A stretch of 64,000 nucleotides of DNA from Paenibacillus vini (GTDB lineage: Bacteria; Bacillota; Bacilli; Paenibacillales; Paenibacillaceae), in contig NZ_BOSL01000002.1 of assembly GCF_018403325.1 (NCBI RefSeq), positions 186,001-250,000 on the forward strand, written 5' to 3'. Numbering within the stretch: position 1 is the stretch's first letter; each line of letters opens with the position of its first letter. A program made the translations under genes and the position numbers. The notes beneath the pieces were generated by a model, which saw only the letters and a program-made list of their open reading frames with translations, ran no database searches and had not been told where the DNA came from. Positions 16,115 through 23,978 of this stretch are shown here, piece after piece.

Positions 16115-17557
16115 ATGAAGGAAGTAATTAAAAAACTAAGTGACTTATACATAATTCAGCGTGGACACTACCTAATTCAATATAAAGAGGGATACGGTCA
16201 ATATAAGACAGGACAAATAAACAAAAGCGGTAAACGTGCTAAGTCATTAGCAGATTGGCAATTTGAGAAACACTTGAATGGTGAATTAACAGTTGGTACA
16301 TTTGGCGGCAAACTAAAAAGCAAATTTATGACGTTTGATGTAGACTTTCCTTCTGGTTTGGAAATGGCGAAATGGATTACATATAAAATCACTAAGACCC
16401 TGGATGATCTAGGGATTCATACATATTACGTAAGTTTCAGCGGCAACAAGGGTTATCATATTGATTTATTCTTTGAAGATTTAATCCTGATAGACCATGC
16501 ACAGCAATTTTTTGATTACATTGTAAAGAGATCCGGTGTACTCCACTTCTCTGATACAGGAAACAAAGTTGAGTTTAGAGTTACCGACAAATTAGGCGTT
16601 AAATTACCACTTGGAACACATCAGAAGACAGATAACTATTGCGGATTTTGTAACGTTGAAGATGGATTAAAGGTAATGGGCGAGGCACAAAGTGAAGAAT
16701 ATTTATTTACGGTTCAAAAGATGAAATCAGAAACAATCCTAAACATCATTCAAGCCGAGGATGTAGACGATATTGAAACGGCTGAGATGGTTAAGACCGA
16801 GGATGCTATAAGCCCACATAAACCATTAAAGAACTATGACCAGTCAGAGGATTATTCAATTGATCGGGCGATTGACCTATTGCAAAACGGATTAAAGTTT
16901 AAAGGCAGCCGAAACAATTCACTGTTTTTGATTGGTTTGTATCTGAAATATCAAGGTTTAGACCTAGAGCAATGCAAACTGGAATTGAATAACTGGATGG
17001 AGCGACAGAATCCAGAATTGTACTCTACCCCACTTAAACAATGTTACAAAGAAATTGATGCCATGATCAATAACATGTTCAGCAAGAATTATAATTTGAG
17101 TGCTGGCAATAAAGATTTAACTGTAACGCTAGAAGAAATCAAGTGGATTATGGAAAATTGCCCAGAGAAGAATCAGAAATTGATTACATATGCCATGCTG
17201 ATACACTCAAAACGTCATGCAAACGTGCAAGGCGTTTTTTATTTTCCATTTAAGGATATTGAAGCCGCAACAGGAATTGTAGAAAAGACAGTTAGAACAC
17301 AAGTTAATAAATTAAATGAATTGAATGTCCTAGAAATTAGAGACCGGAACCGGATTCAGAAAGGTAAGGGATTGCAGAAAAAGTTGCCAAATTTGTACCG
17401 TTTGAACTTAGTGCAAAATTCTCTAAGTAAGAATGAATCCAAAATATATATGACTCAGAAACAGAATGATATTGAAATGTGTTTGAAGTTCTATTTTACA
17501 GATAAGGAATTAAAGAAGATGCTTCCAAGACGACAATTTGAAAGTCTGATTGGTTAA
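16115..17557 (+). CDS. Archaeo-eukaryotic-type primase with C-terminal winged helix (replication protein)
   Basis: A 480-residue protein. Residues 60-170 carry primase-like motifs: FMTFDVDFP (metal-binding aspartates at 75 and 77), VSFSGNKGYHIDLFF (the S/G-x-x-GYH motif ending in H115) and a VEFRVTDKLGVKLPLGTHQK segment. They resemble AEP-superfamily domains such as those of TOTE-type and plasmid replication primases. Residues 240-340 look like a PriCT-type helical region, and about residues 375-450 form a winged helix (FPFKDIEAATGIVEKTVRTQVNKLNELNVLEI). It probably starts replication of the excised element. Helicase motifs are absent, so a helper or host helicase would be needed. Confidence 0.75.
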   Translation: MKEVIKKLSDLYIIQRGHYLIQYKEGYGQYKTGQINKSGKRAKSLADWQFEKHLNGELTVGTFGGKLKSKFMTFDVDFPSGLEMAKWITYKITKTLDDLGIHTYYVSFSGNKGYHIDLFFEDLILIDHAQQFFDYIVKRSGVLHFSDTGNKVEFRVTDKLGVKLPLGTHQKTDNYCGFCNVEDGLKVMGEAQSEEYLFTVQKMKSETILNIIQAEDVDDIETAEMVKTEDAISPHKPLKNYDQSEDYSIDRAIDLLQNGLKFKGSRNNSLFLIGLYLKYQGLDLEQCKLELNNWMERQNPELYSTPLKQCYKEIDAMINNMFSKNYNLSAGNKDLTVTLEEIKWIMENCPEKNQKLITYAMLIHSKRHANVQGVFYFPFKDIEAATGIVEKTVRTQVNKLNELNVLEIRDRNRIQKGKGLQKKLPNLYRLNLVQNSLSKNESKIYMTQKQNDIEMCLKFYFTDKELKKMLPRRQFESLIG

Positions 17558-17687
17558 TATTTTCCCGATATAGTTCTAATACCTTTAGTTCTAGGGACTT
17601 TTAAAGATTCCTAAACTCCCTAAATATATATAAATAATGTATTATAGGTAATTTCGTACAACTTTTATAAAAGGAGATAATTCTACA

Positions 17688-17840
17688 ATGAAAATTAAAA
17701 TGAAAAAACTAATGACTGAAGGATTCTATGCTCTTGTGATTGCTTGCCTTTATATATTGACCGGGTACATGCTTGCTACTGTATATGTGGCTGTTCGTGA
17801 TCTGGTTAAGGCGATATATCATCTTTGTATTGGAGGGTAA
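17688..17840 (+). CDS. Small membrane protein (50 residues)
   Basis: A short frame behind a near-perfect AAAAGGAGATAATTCTACA site. It encodes a basic N-terminus (MKIKMKKLMTEG) and one or two hydrophobic segments (FYALVIACLYILTGYMLATV). The last codons contain the GGAGG of the next gene, so the two are translationally coupled. Possibly a holin-like or other phage membrane peptide; function unknown. Confidence 0.6.
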   Translation: MKIKMKKLMTEGFYALVIACLYILTGYMLATVYVAVRDLVKAIYHLCIGG

Positions 17841-17845
17841 AGACT

Positions 17846-18232
17846 ATGACATTAAATGAAGTGCTGAAAGGATTATCAAATCGCAAGCAATTATATATTA
17901 AATACAAATTTAATCTGTGGTGGATGGATAAAGAACGACCGCTAACAGAGGAACAATTTTTACATATGTGCGACCTGAAAAGCATGGCAACTTTCAAACG
18001 ATGGGAGCGCACACCGGAATATAAACACGTTGTTTCTTGTGTGTTGGCTGCCAAACAAGCCAATGACCTGATTCAAATATATGAAGCATTGAAGGCAAAA
18101 ATTGATAAAGACCCTAACCCTAAAGACATTGATATGATGTTGAAGTTGATGAAGGAAATCAATCTACATAACAAAGAAGCGGAGAAGTTTTTCAATCATA
18201 TTGATGATGAAGAGGATGATTTAGATATTTAG
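17846..18232 (+). CDS. Probable terminase small subunit
   Basis: A 128-residue protein with an N-terminal helix-turn-helix-like region (LTEEQFLHMCDLKSMATFKRWERTPEY), a helical middle and a very acidic C-terminus (DDEEDDLDI). This fits small terminase subunits that bind the packaging site and recruit the large subunit. The position upstream of the terminase large subunit supports it, although a holin gene intervenes. The ATG at 17846 is preceded by GGAGG; an upstream in-frame TTG at 17825 overlaps the previous gene and is less likely. Confidence 0.6.
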   Translation: MTLNEVLKGLSNRKQLYIKYKFNLWWMDKERPLTEEQFLHMCDLKSMATFKRWERTPEYKHVVSCVLAAKQANDLIQIYEALKAKIDKDPNPKDIDMMLKLMKEINLHNKEAEKFFNHIDDEEDDLDI

Positions 18233-18273
18233 AGGATGGAGCATTTTGCTCCTTCCTGTAAGGGGGTGATGAG

Positions 18274-18687
18274 TTGGAACGAATAGATATATTCATAAAA
18301 TCAATCGCTGGCGTTGTGGCTGGATTAGTGTCATGGATGATCGGCGGTTTTGGATTAGTATTTACTGTGTTGCTTGGATTGATGGCGCTGGACTTTATAA
18401 CTGGTTTTATGGTTGGGATTTATCAGAAGAATATCAATAGTCGAATCGGAACAAAGGGATTATTAAAGAAACTATACATAATATTATTGATTGGCGGCGT
18501 GTACTTAATTGAGGTTGGAATATTACAAAGCAAAGGCATTATTACAGATGGCGTTTCTGGTGCTTTTTGCGTAATTGAATTTGTTAGTTTAACCGAGAAT
18601 GGCGGTAAACTTGGCATTCCCCTACCTAAGAAGGTTAAAGATATAATTCTGGTACTAAACAATAAAGAGAAACAGGAAAATACATAG
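18274..18687 (+). CDS. Phage holin (TcdE/phi11-type family)
   Basis: A 137-residue membrane protein with three to four hydrophobic segments. The sequence LLGLMALDFITGFMVGIYQKNINSRIGTKGLLKKL is typical of the Phage_holin_4 (TcdE-like) family, which makes membrane pores for lysis. The TTG start follows AAGGGGGTGATG. Holins usually lie beside an endolysin; here it is placed between the terminase subunits and no endolysin is present, which is unusual. Confidence 0.88.
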   Translation: MERIDIFIKSIAGVVAGLVSWMIGGFGLVFTVLLGLMALDFITGFMVGIYQKNINSRIGTKGLLKKLYIILLIGGVYLIEVGILQSKGIITDGVSGAFCVIEFVSLTENGGKLGIPLPKKVKDIILVLNNKEKQENT

Positions 18688-18696
18688 AACATGCAA

Positions 18697-18728
18697 GGCA
18701 CTTCTTCAACCGGGGGAAGTGTCTTTTT
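18697..18728 (+). terminator. Terminator-like hairpin before the terminase large subunit
   Basis: The stem GGCACTTC / GGAAGTGTC is followed by TTTTT, 22 bases upstream of the TTG start of the next gene. It may limit read-through into the packaging genes. Confidence 0.65.
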
Positions 18729-18750
18729 GTTGTTCAGAAAGGAGATTAAG

Positions 18751-20334
18751 TTGAGTACAGCAACAACAAAGAAGAAAAGCAAATTTGATATTGTAATGGA
18801 TGATTTTAAACTGTTTTCACGTAACTTTGTGAAGATCGTTGACAATGAAGGTAATACAATCCCATTTATTTTGAATAAGGAACAATCAGACTTTATTGAC
18901 CAGATGAGCAAGTTTAATATAATCGCCAAAAGTCGACAAATTGGTTTTTCGACAATGTCGCTCGGACTCGCCCTTTTTAATGCTGTCAAATACCCCAATA
19001 CCAGTTACATGATCGTTTCATTATCTGGGGAATCAGTCACCGCACTATTTGAACGGTTAAAGTTCATGAATGATAACCTTCCAAGGGAGAAATATAAATT
19101 CCCTGATACGGTTCGGGATAATCGGGGGGAACTGTTACTTTCAAATAACTCACGGGTTCAGATAGCGGCATCAGATGGTAAACAAATTGGACGAGGAAAT
19201 ACATATCAGTTTGTATTGTTGTCAGAGTTTGCTTTTTATGGTGGAGATCAATCAAAGGTATTGACCAGTGTTGAGCAGTCACTAGCCAAGAATCCAACCA
19301 GTAAACTCGTGATAGAAACAACTGCCAACGGAACCGGCAACTATTACTATGACCTTTTCATGAGGTCGTGGAAAGGTAAAACGAACTACAAAGCGTTCTT
19401 CTATGGTTGGACAAGTGATGCATATAAAGAACAATTTAAATTTGAACACGATATAGCAGAAGAATGGTACAGAAGCCAAAACAAAGGGAAACGGCTAAGT
19501 AAAGACGATTTAACCAAAGAAGAACAGCGGATTTATGACATGGGTGCAAATTTGCGCATGTTAATGTGGCGGCAGTGGAAACTGTCCAGCATGAGTTTAA
19601 CGGACTTTCAGACCGAATTTCCATCATATCCAGAAGAAGCATTTAAAACCAGTGGACAGAATGTTTTTTCCCAAGCCAAGATTTTAGAACGTTTGGAAAA
19701 TATCCCTGAACCATTAACAAGGGACGAACTCAAAGGTGAATTGCCTGAAAGTCTGATGAAATATATAGGTAAAGGTTTGAGTGTCTACCATTTACCTAAA
19801 CGTGGTGTGAGATACTACGGTGGAAGTGATATTTCAAGCGGTTCAGGTGGAGATTCATCTACTTTATCGCTAATGGATGCCGATGGTGTCCAAGTATTAG
19901 CGTTTAATCATAATAAAGTAAGTGTTTATGAGATGGCAGAAGTATTGAATACCATATGCAGATGGTTCAATTATGCTTATTTAGCCGTGGAGAAGAACAG
20001 TTTCGGACTTCCTGTAATTGAACGACTTAGAAATGATCACGGGTATCAAAACCTTTATAAACATAAAACCTTTGACAAAAAAGGTAATAGGAAACTTGCT
20101 TTAGGATGGCTTACAACTGAAACAAGTAAGGCAATTCTAATAAGCGATTACAAAGAATCATTTGAGAAGGGTTTAATCCTGATTAACGACAGGGAAACCC
20201 TTCAGCAAATGATTCTTTTTATTGAGGTAAACGGCAAAATGGGAAATAAGCGTGGAGATAAAAACCATGATGACATGGTAATTGCGGCGGCTTTATCAGT
20301 TCAAGCAAGAAAGAATAATAAATGGTATGTATAA
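18751..20334 (+). CDS. Phage terminase large subunit
   Basis: A DNA-packaging motor of about 527 residues. The ATPase part shows a terminase Walker A (AKSRQIGFSTMS, near residues 61-72) and a Walker B-like FVLLSEFAFYGGD. The C-terminal nuclease part shows GGSDISSGSGGDSSTLSLMD, AVEKNSFG and a closing HDDMVIAAAL, the RNase H-like metal-binding aspartates. I chose the TTG at 18751 behind AAAGGAGATTAAG; a longer frame from an ATG at 18691 runs across a terminator hairpin and is improbable. The portal gene follows 13 bases downstream. Confidence 0.9.
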   Translation: MSTATTKKKSKFDIVMDDFKLFSRNFVKIVDNEGNTIPFILNKEQSDFIDQMSKFNIIAKSRQIGFSTMSLGLALFNAVKYPNTSYMIVSLSGESVTALFERLKFMNDNLPREKYKFPDTVRDNRGELLLSNNSRVQIAASDGKQIGRGNTYQFVLLSEFAFYGGDQSKVLTSVEQSLAKNPTSKLVIETTANGTGNYYYDLFMRSWKGKTNYKAFFYGWTSDAYKEQFKFEHDIAEEWYRSQNKGKRLSKDDLTKEEQRIYDMGANLRMLMWRQWKLSSMSLTDFQTEFPSYPEEAFKTSGQNVFSQAKILERLENIPEPLTRDELKGELPESLMKYIGKGLSVYHLPKRGVRYYGGSDISSGSGGDSSTLSLMDADGVQVLAFNHNKVSVYEMAEVLNTICRWFNYAYLAVEKNSFGLPVIERLRNDHGYQNLYKHKTFDKKGNRKLALGWLTTETSKAILISDYKESFEKGLILINDRETLQQMILFIEVNGKMGNKRGDKNHDDMVIAAALSVQARKNNKWYV

Positions 20335-20347
20335 AGGAGTTGTATAA

Positions 20348-21658
20348 ATGGGAACTATTAATGATTTTATAAGCGATTACGGATATAACAATGATTGGTT
20401 TGTTGAATTTGTCAATGATACAGTGAACCAACAGCGAGTGAATAAAGTGCTGGATGTCAAAGAGTATTTAGCAGGTAAACATGCCATAAACAAGCGACCG
20501 CCAGAGATGTTTAATAATAAGCCATTTATCCCAAGAAAGATTGTTCTCTCCTATGCTAAACGGTTGCTTGAGTTTGGGACGGCGTATCTGATCGGTAATA
20601 AGGTTACTCTAACTGGCAATGAGAAGGTTGTAAATGCTGTATCAGCGATTTATAAGAACGGCTATGATAAGATCAATTTTGACATTGTACATAATGTAAA
20701 TCGCTTCGGAAACAGTTATGAGTACACATATATTAAGGATGGCAAGATTACCAGCAAACTAATTGATGCAGCAGATAGTTTTCCGGTGATTGATTCAGAA
20801 AATGAATACATTGCTTTCGTCGAGAGTTACACAACGGCAAATAATGTTAGTGTTTATAATGTGTATTATCCTGACCGAGTTGAGAAATACAGTAATGCTG
20901 GCGGTGATCTGCATCATAGGGGAACATATAATAATCTAACTGGTTTGCCTGTAATATATCGGAATGATAATCCTATTGATGATGTGTTTGGTAGAAGTGA
21001 TTTAGATGATTATATGAGTATTCTGGATTCGATGGAAGATCTCTTGTCCCGTAGTGTGGATGCCTTCTATAAATATATAACTGGGATTCCAGTGGTTACT
21101 GGACAACAATTAAAGGGCGATGGATTACCGACTGAAATTGTTGGCGGTGGCTTGGTATTAGATAGTGATTCAACGTTTGAGTTTATACAGAACAAGTTTG
21201 ATCATGCTGCCTTTGAAACGTTGTATAAACATTTGATGACCAGTTTGTTGGATGTGAGTAGCACGCCTGGCGTTGTCATTGGGAAAGTTGACATTAGCAA
21301 TTTGTCAGAGGTTTCAATCAAACTACTCTTTAGTCTATCGAACCTGAAAGCAATGATGACCGAGAAGTTTATACGTGAAGGAATGAAACAAAGACATGAG
21401 AAGTTTAGACGATTGTTAGAGATGCAGGGTAAACGGTTCACTGATCAGGAATGGGATACACTAGATGTGGCGTTCCAGTATGCTATGCCACAAAGTGAGA
21501 AGGATATTATCGATAACCTGTCCAAGTTGAGAGAAATGGGTGCTATTAGTATTCAGAGTATCCATGAACAAGCACCGTATATAACTGATGTGAATAGTGA
21601 GATGGTTAGATTAGGTGAAGAAGGAACAAAGGTTCATGTTGAGAGTCAATATATTTAA
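20348..21658 (+). CDS. Phage portal protein (SPP1-like)
   Basis: A 436-residue portal subunit. It shows the SPP1/HK97-type portal pattern, with NKPFIPRKIVLSYAKRLLEFGTAYLIG at the N-terminus, the YNNLTGLPVIYRNDNPIDDVFGRSDLDDYMSILDSMEDLLS stretch, and the later helical crown. Portals form the dodecameric ring through which DNA enters the head. The gene directly follows the terminase gene behind AAAGGAG, the standard order. Confidence 0.9.
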   Translation: MGTINDFISDYGYNNDWFVEFVNDTVNQQRVNKVLDVKEYLAGKHAINKRPPEMFNNKPFIPRKIVLSYAKRLLEFGTAYLIGNKVTLTGNEKVVNAVSAIYKNGYDKINFDIVHNVNRFGNSYEYTYIKDGKITSKLIDAADSFPVIDSENEYIAFVESYTTANNVSVYNVYYPDRVEKYSNAGGDLHHRGTYNNLTGLPVIYRNDNPIDDVFGRSDLDDYMSILDSMEDLLSRSVDAFYKYITGIPVVTGQQLKGDGLPTEIVGGGLVLDSDSTFEFIQNKFDHAAFETLYKHLMTSLLDVSSTPGVVIGKVDISNLSEVSIKLLFSLSNLKAMMTEKFIREGMKQRHEKFRRLLEMQGKRFTDQEWDTLDVAFQYAMPQSEKDIIDNLSKLREMGAISIQSIHEQAPYITDVNSEMVRLGEEGTKVHVESQYI

Positions 21659-21939
21659 ACAGTTTAAATAAATGATATTGGATAGTTTAGGGATGGACAG
21701 ATTAAGCAAAAACGTTGATGGAATATAGTATACTAATGGGGGTATATAGTCAAAAGTTTCACGCCTGTTATTATATAATTTAGTATCAGGTACTAATACA
21801 TTTATATTATATGTATAATAAGCAACCGAATTTTTTACTTTTCATTCGATTTTTTAGCGATTTCCGGTCTTTCTATCCTCTTCCGTCCAATTCCCCGATT
21901 CCTAGGCCTATCTGCTATATAAGATACATTGTATACCAT

Positions 21940-21977
21940 ATAGACCATTATAGAGAGTAGATAGTGGTCTATTTTTC
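21940..21977 (+). terminator. Probable terminator of the terminase-portal operon
   Basis: An inverted repeat ATAGACCA ... TGGTCTAT is followed by a T run, 280 bases after the portal stop codon. Confidence 0.55.
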
Positions 21978-22232
21978 AATCAATTTATGGTAATTCGGCA
22001 GATTTGGCTTCTAATTTGTACTATTTGTATGATCTGATGGGTAGAAGGCAGGGATTCGGGGGATTGAACGGGTATATGACGGTGAATGATTGATGTAAAA
22101 CTTTATAATATATAGGCGATTTTATAAATATATCCACTACCTCAACTCGAAAATGAGGGGCTGTAGCATACTCAATTACCCATGAATTTAGTTTTAAAAA
22201 ATGGGAAAATAAAAAATAGAAAAAGGAAAATA

Positions 22233-22283
22233 TCCCCTTATATCGAATGGTTTAGATGAAAGTAATAATTCAATATAAGGGGA
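22233..22283 (+). promoter_or_regulatory. Hairpin covering a ribosome binding site
   Basis: TCCCCTTATAT (22233-22243) is perfectly complementary to ATATAAGGGGA (22273-22283), which contains the AAGGGGAG ribosome binding site of the next small gene. Folding would hide that site, so translation of the small membrane peptide is probably controlled. Confidence 0.55.
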
Positions 22284-22290
22284 GATAACA

Positions 22291-22380
22291 TTGGAAATAA
22301 AACCATCCAAAGGTGAGAAGATTTTTTTATGGATTGTGGGAATCATTTTATTCATTATTGCTTCAATGATATTTAATTAA
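22291..22380 (+). CDS. Tiny membrane peptide (29 residues)
   Basis: A TTG-started frame behind AAGGGGAGATAACA encodes MEIKPSKGEKIFLWIVGIIL and a hydrophobic tail: a charged head and one membrane span. Its ribosome binding site lies in an 11-bp hairpin. This is how many type I toxins and small phage membrane peptides look, but there is no family match. Confidence 0.45.
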   Translation: MEIKPSKGEKIFLWIVGIILFIIASMIFN

Positions 22381-22381
22381 A

Positions 22382-22543
22382 ATGAAAGATGGAAAAGTGA
22401 CCCCAGCAGCAGTATTGATCATCTTTATAATCTTGATGCTAATAACAGCAGCACTTTGGTTTATCCCTGCAGGCGCACGGAGATTTTTTATACTCATAGA
22501 ATTTTTCACAATGCTATACTCTGTTTCAAAAGTAAGTCGCTAA
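22382..22543 (+). CDS. Small membrane protein (53 residues)
   Basis: It begins one base after the stop of the preceding peptide. It carries one strong hydrophobic stretch (AAVLIIFIILMLITAALWFI) and a second weaker one. It lacks its own clear ribosome binding site and is likely translated by coupling. Function unknown; a holin-like or membrane-active role is possible. Confidence 0.45.
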   Translation: MKDGKVTPAAVLIIFIILMLITAALWFIPAGARRFFILIEFFTMLYSVSKVSR

Positions 22544-22656
22544 TATGCAAGAATAGTCCTCCTAGACCACTATCCTATTATTTCTCTAATTCCATAGACC
22601 TAATTTGTCGATAATGATATGATTATGGAAAATATTAGGTTTGGGGGAATGTGGGA

Positions 22657-23211
22657 ATGAGGAAGAAAAAAGTGATTATTTTATCTCTTGCGATTATTAC
22701 AGTTTTAATCGTAATTGTATTATCTGTTTTTTTAATTCAATTTAATCAAGAAGAGAAAGAATCTCAATACATAGTAAATGCACAATCAATTGTATATCAA
22801 ATGTCAACTAGCATCATTAAAGCCTCTGAAGTATCGAGTTATTATTTAGGTTTTTGGGAACACTTTAATGAAAGTAAGAATGGAATTATCATTCAGGATA
22901 ACAAAGGAAAGTCAACTAACTATAAAAATATAAATGATTTGATTTCAAGTAGGGTTAAATATAAACAACCAGTCATTGAGGAGTTAGTTGATGAAAAGAA
23001 TTCCATTTATAAAAAACTTAAAGAATTGAATAATCCACCAAAGAAATTTGAGGATGCCTATAATTTGCTCGTTGAGATGTTTCAACTTTATTCCGATGCT
23101 ATTGATAATGCAAAGAGTCCATCAGGTAGTTATGTTTCATTTACACAAAGTGTAGAAAACATTTTATCCAATTTCACAAAAAAACATGAAGAGTATAATT
23201 TGAAATACTAA
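22657..23211 (+). CDS. Membrane-anchored hypothetical protein
   Basis: A 184-residue protein with a single N-terminal membrane anchor (KKVIILSLAIITVLIVIVLS) and an extracellular helical domain rich in charged residues and asparagine. The ATG at 22657 follows TTTGGGGGAA. It resembles accessory (cargo) genes of temperate phages that act at the cell surface, but no domain is recognised. A good terminator follows. Confidence 0.6.
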   Translation: MRKKKVIILSLAIITVLIVIVLSVFLIQFNQEEKESQYIVNAQSIVYQMSTSIIKASEVSSYYLGFWEHFNESKNGIIIQDNKGKSTNYKNINDLISSRVKYKQPVIEELVDEKNSIYKKLKELNNPPKKFEDAYNLLVEMFQLYSDAIDNAKSPSGSYVSFTQSVENILSNFTKKHEEYNLKY

Positions 23212-23227
23212 TACTAATTAATATTCT

Positions 23228-23247
23228 AACCGCCAATCAGGGCGGTT
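23228..23247 (+). terminator. Terminator
   Basis: The stem AACCGCC / GGCGGTT with a 6-base loop is followed by a T-rich run. Confidence 0.75.
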
Positions 23248-23337
23248 ATTTCTTTCCCTAAAACTCAGTCGCATTCTGCGATTGACTTCAAAACTCAATA
23301 ACGAAACGTTATCCACTAAATTAAAGGAGCAATCAAA

Positions 23338-23682
23338 ATGAATAATCTCGAACGTTTAAAATTAGAAACAAAAGGAATTACCCTATCACCGGAAGAGTTA
23401 TCTGTCTACTTAGCCGAGGAAGGTATTACTAATCCAGACGCTGAATATGATGCTTCATCCAGTACATCCAAACGAAAAATATATGCCGCTGCTCTTTCTA
23501 TTTTGAATAGTGTGGCAAATAATATCTCGCTAATGAAAAATTATAAAGAAGATGATATTTCTGTTTCGGATTTCTCAGAATCCCTTTCTCAGCGCATAGA
23601 CCAACTTGAACGTAAACTTAGAAGCATGGCGATAAACGAATCAGAAACTGGTTCTAATACGTTTATGTTGTTCAATCGCTAA
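23338..23682 (+). CDS. Putative head-completion/connector protein
   Basis: A 114-residue acidic protein with a strong AAAGGAG start. Its layout (LSPEELSVYLAEEGI ... KRKIYAAALSILNSVANNISLMKNYKEDDISVSDFSESLSQRI) resembles small phage head-tail connector or head-completion proteins. Its place before an adaptor-type gene supports this. Its last codons overlap a ParB-like fragment in another frame, so the original C-terminus may have been altered. Confidence 0.55.
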   Translation: MNNLERLKLETKGITLSPEELSVYLAEEGITNPDAEYDASSSTSKRKIYAAALSILNSVANNISLMKNYKEDDISVSDFSESLSQRIDQLERKLRSMAINESETGSNTFMLFNR

Positions 23683-23978
23683 GAGGAGAAGCCGAGAGCG
23701 ATCCAATTAGAAAGGGTAGGATTGCTGGGTTCTTGAAGGAGTACTGGGCAATTAAGAATGGCGGAGATAGAAAATCAGAAGACCAAAATGGTCCACTGAA
23801 AACTTTAGGAGACATTGCAGAATACATAGGTGAATCACAAACCAATACTAAGCGCCTAGTTAAACTCAATTCCCTTATCCCTCAACTCCAAAAACTCGTA
23901 TCTGCCGGTGTTTTAGGTACTACCGCTGCTGAACAATTGGCATATAGAAAGGAATGTGTAAATGATAAATCTATTTGA
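23658..23978 (+). pseudogene. ParB/RepB-like gene fragment without start
   Basis: About 106 codons read continuously, in the -1 frame relative to the gene before it. They contain ESDPIRKGRIAGFLKEYW, then GGDRKS and a helix-turn-helix-like LKTLGDIAEYIGESQTNTKR, then LVSAGVLGTTAAEQLA. This matches the central and C-terminal part of ParB-like DNA-binding proteins of Firmicute mobile elements. The N-terminal nuclease-like part is absent and there is no start codon with a ribosome binding site. Its end overlaps the next gene by 17 bases. It looks like the remnant of a replaced gene. Confidence 0.5.

Larger units (their letters stand above)
21659..22290. other. AT-rich intergenic region with hairpins
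   Basis: This stretch after the portal gene has no supportable gene. It holds a long dyad (ATAGACCATT ... AGTGGTCTAT, 21940-21972) followed by TTTTTC, probably the terminator of the packaging operon. It also holds the hairpin described at 22233-22283. Confidence 0.5.
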
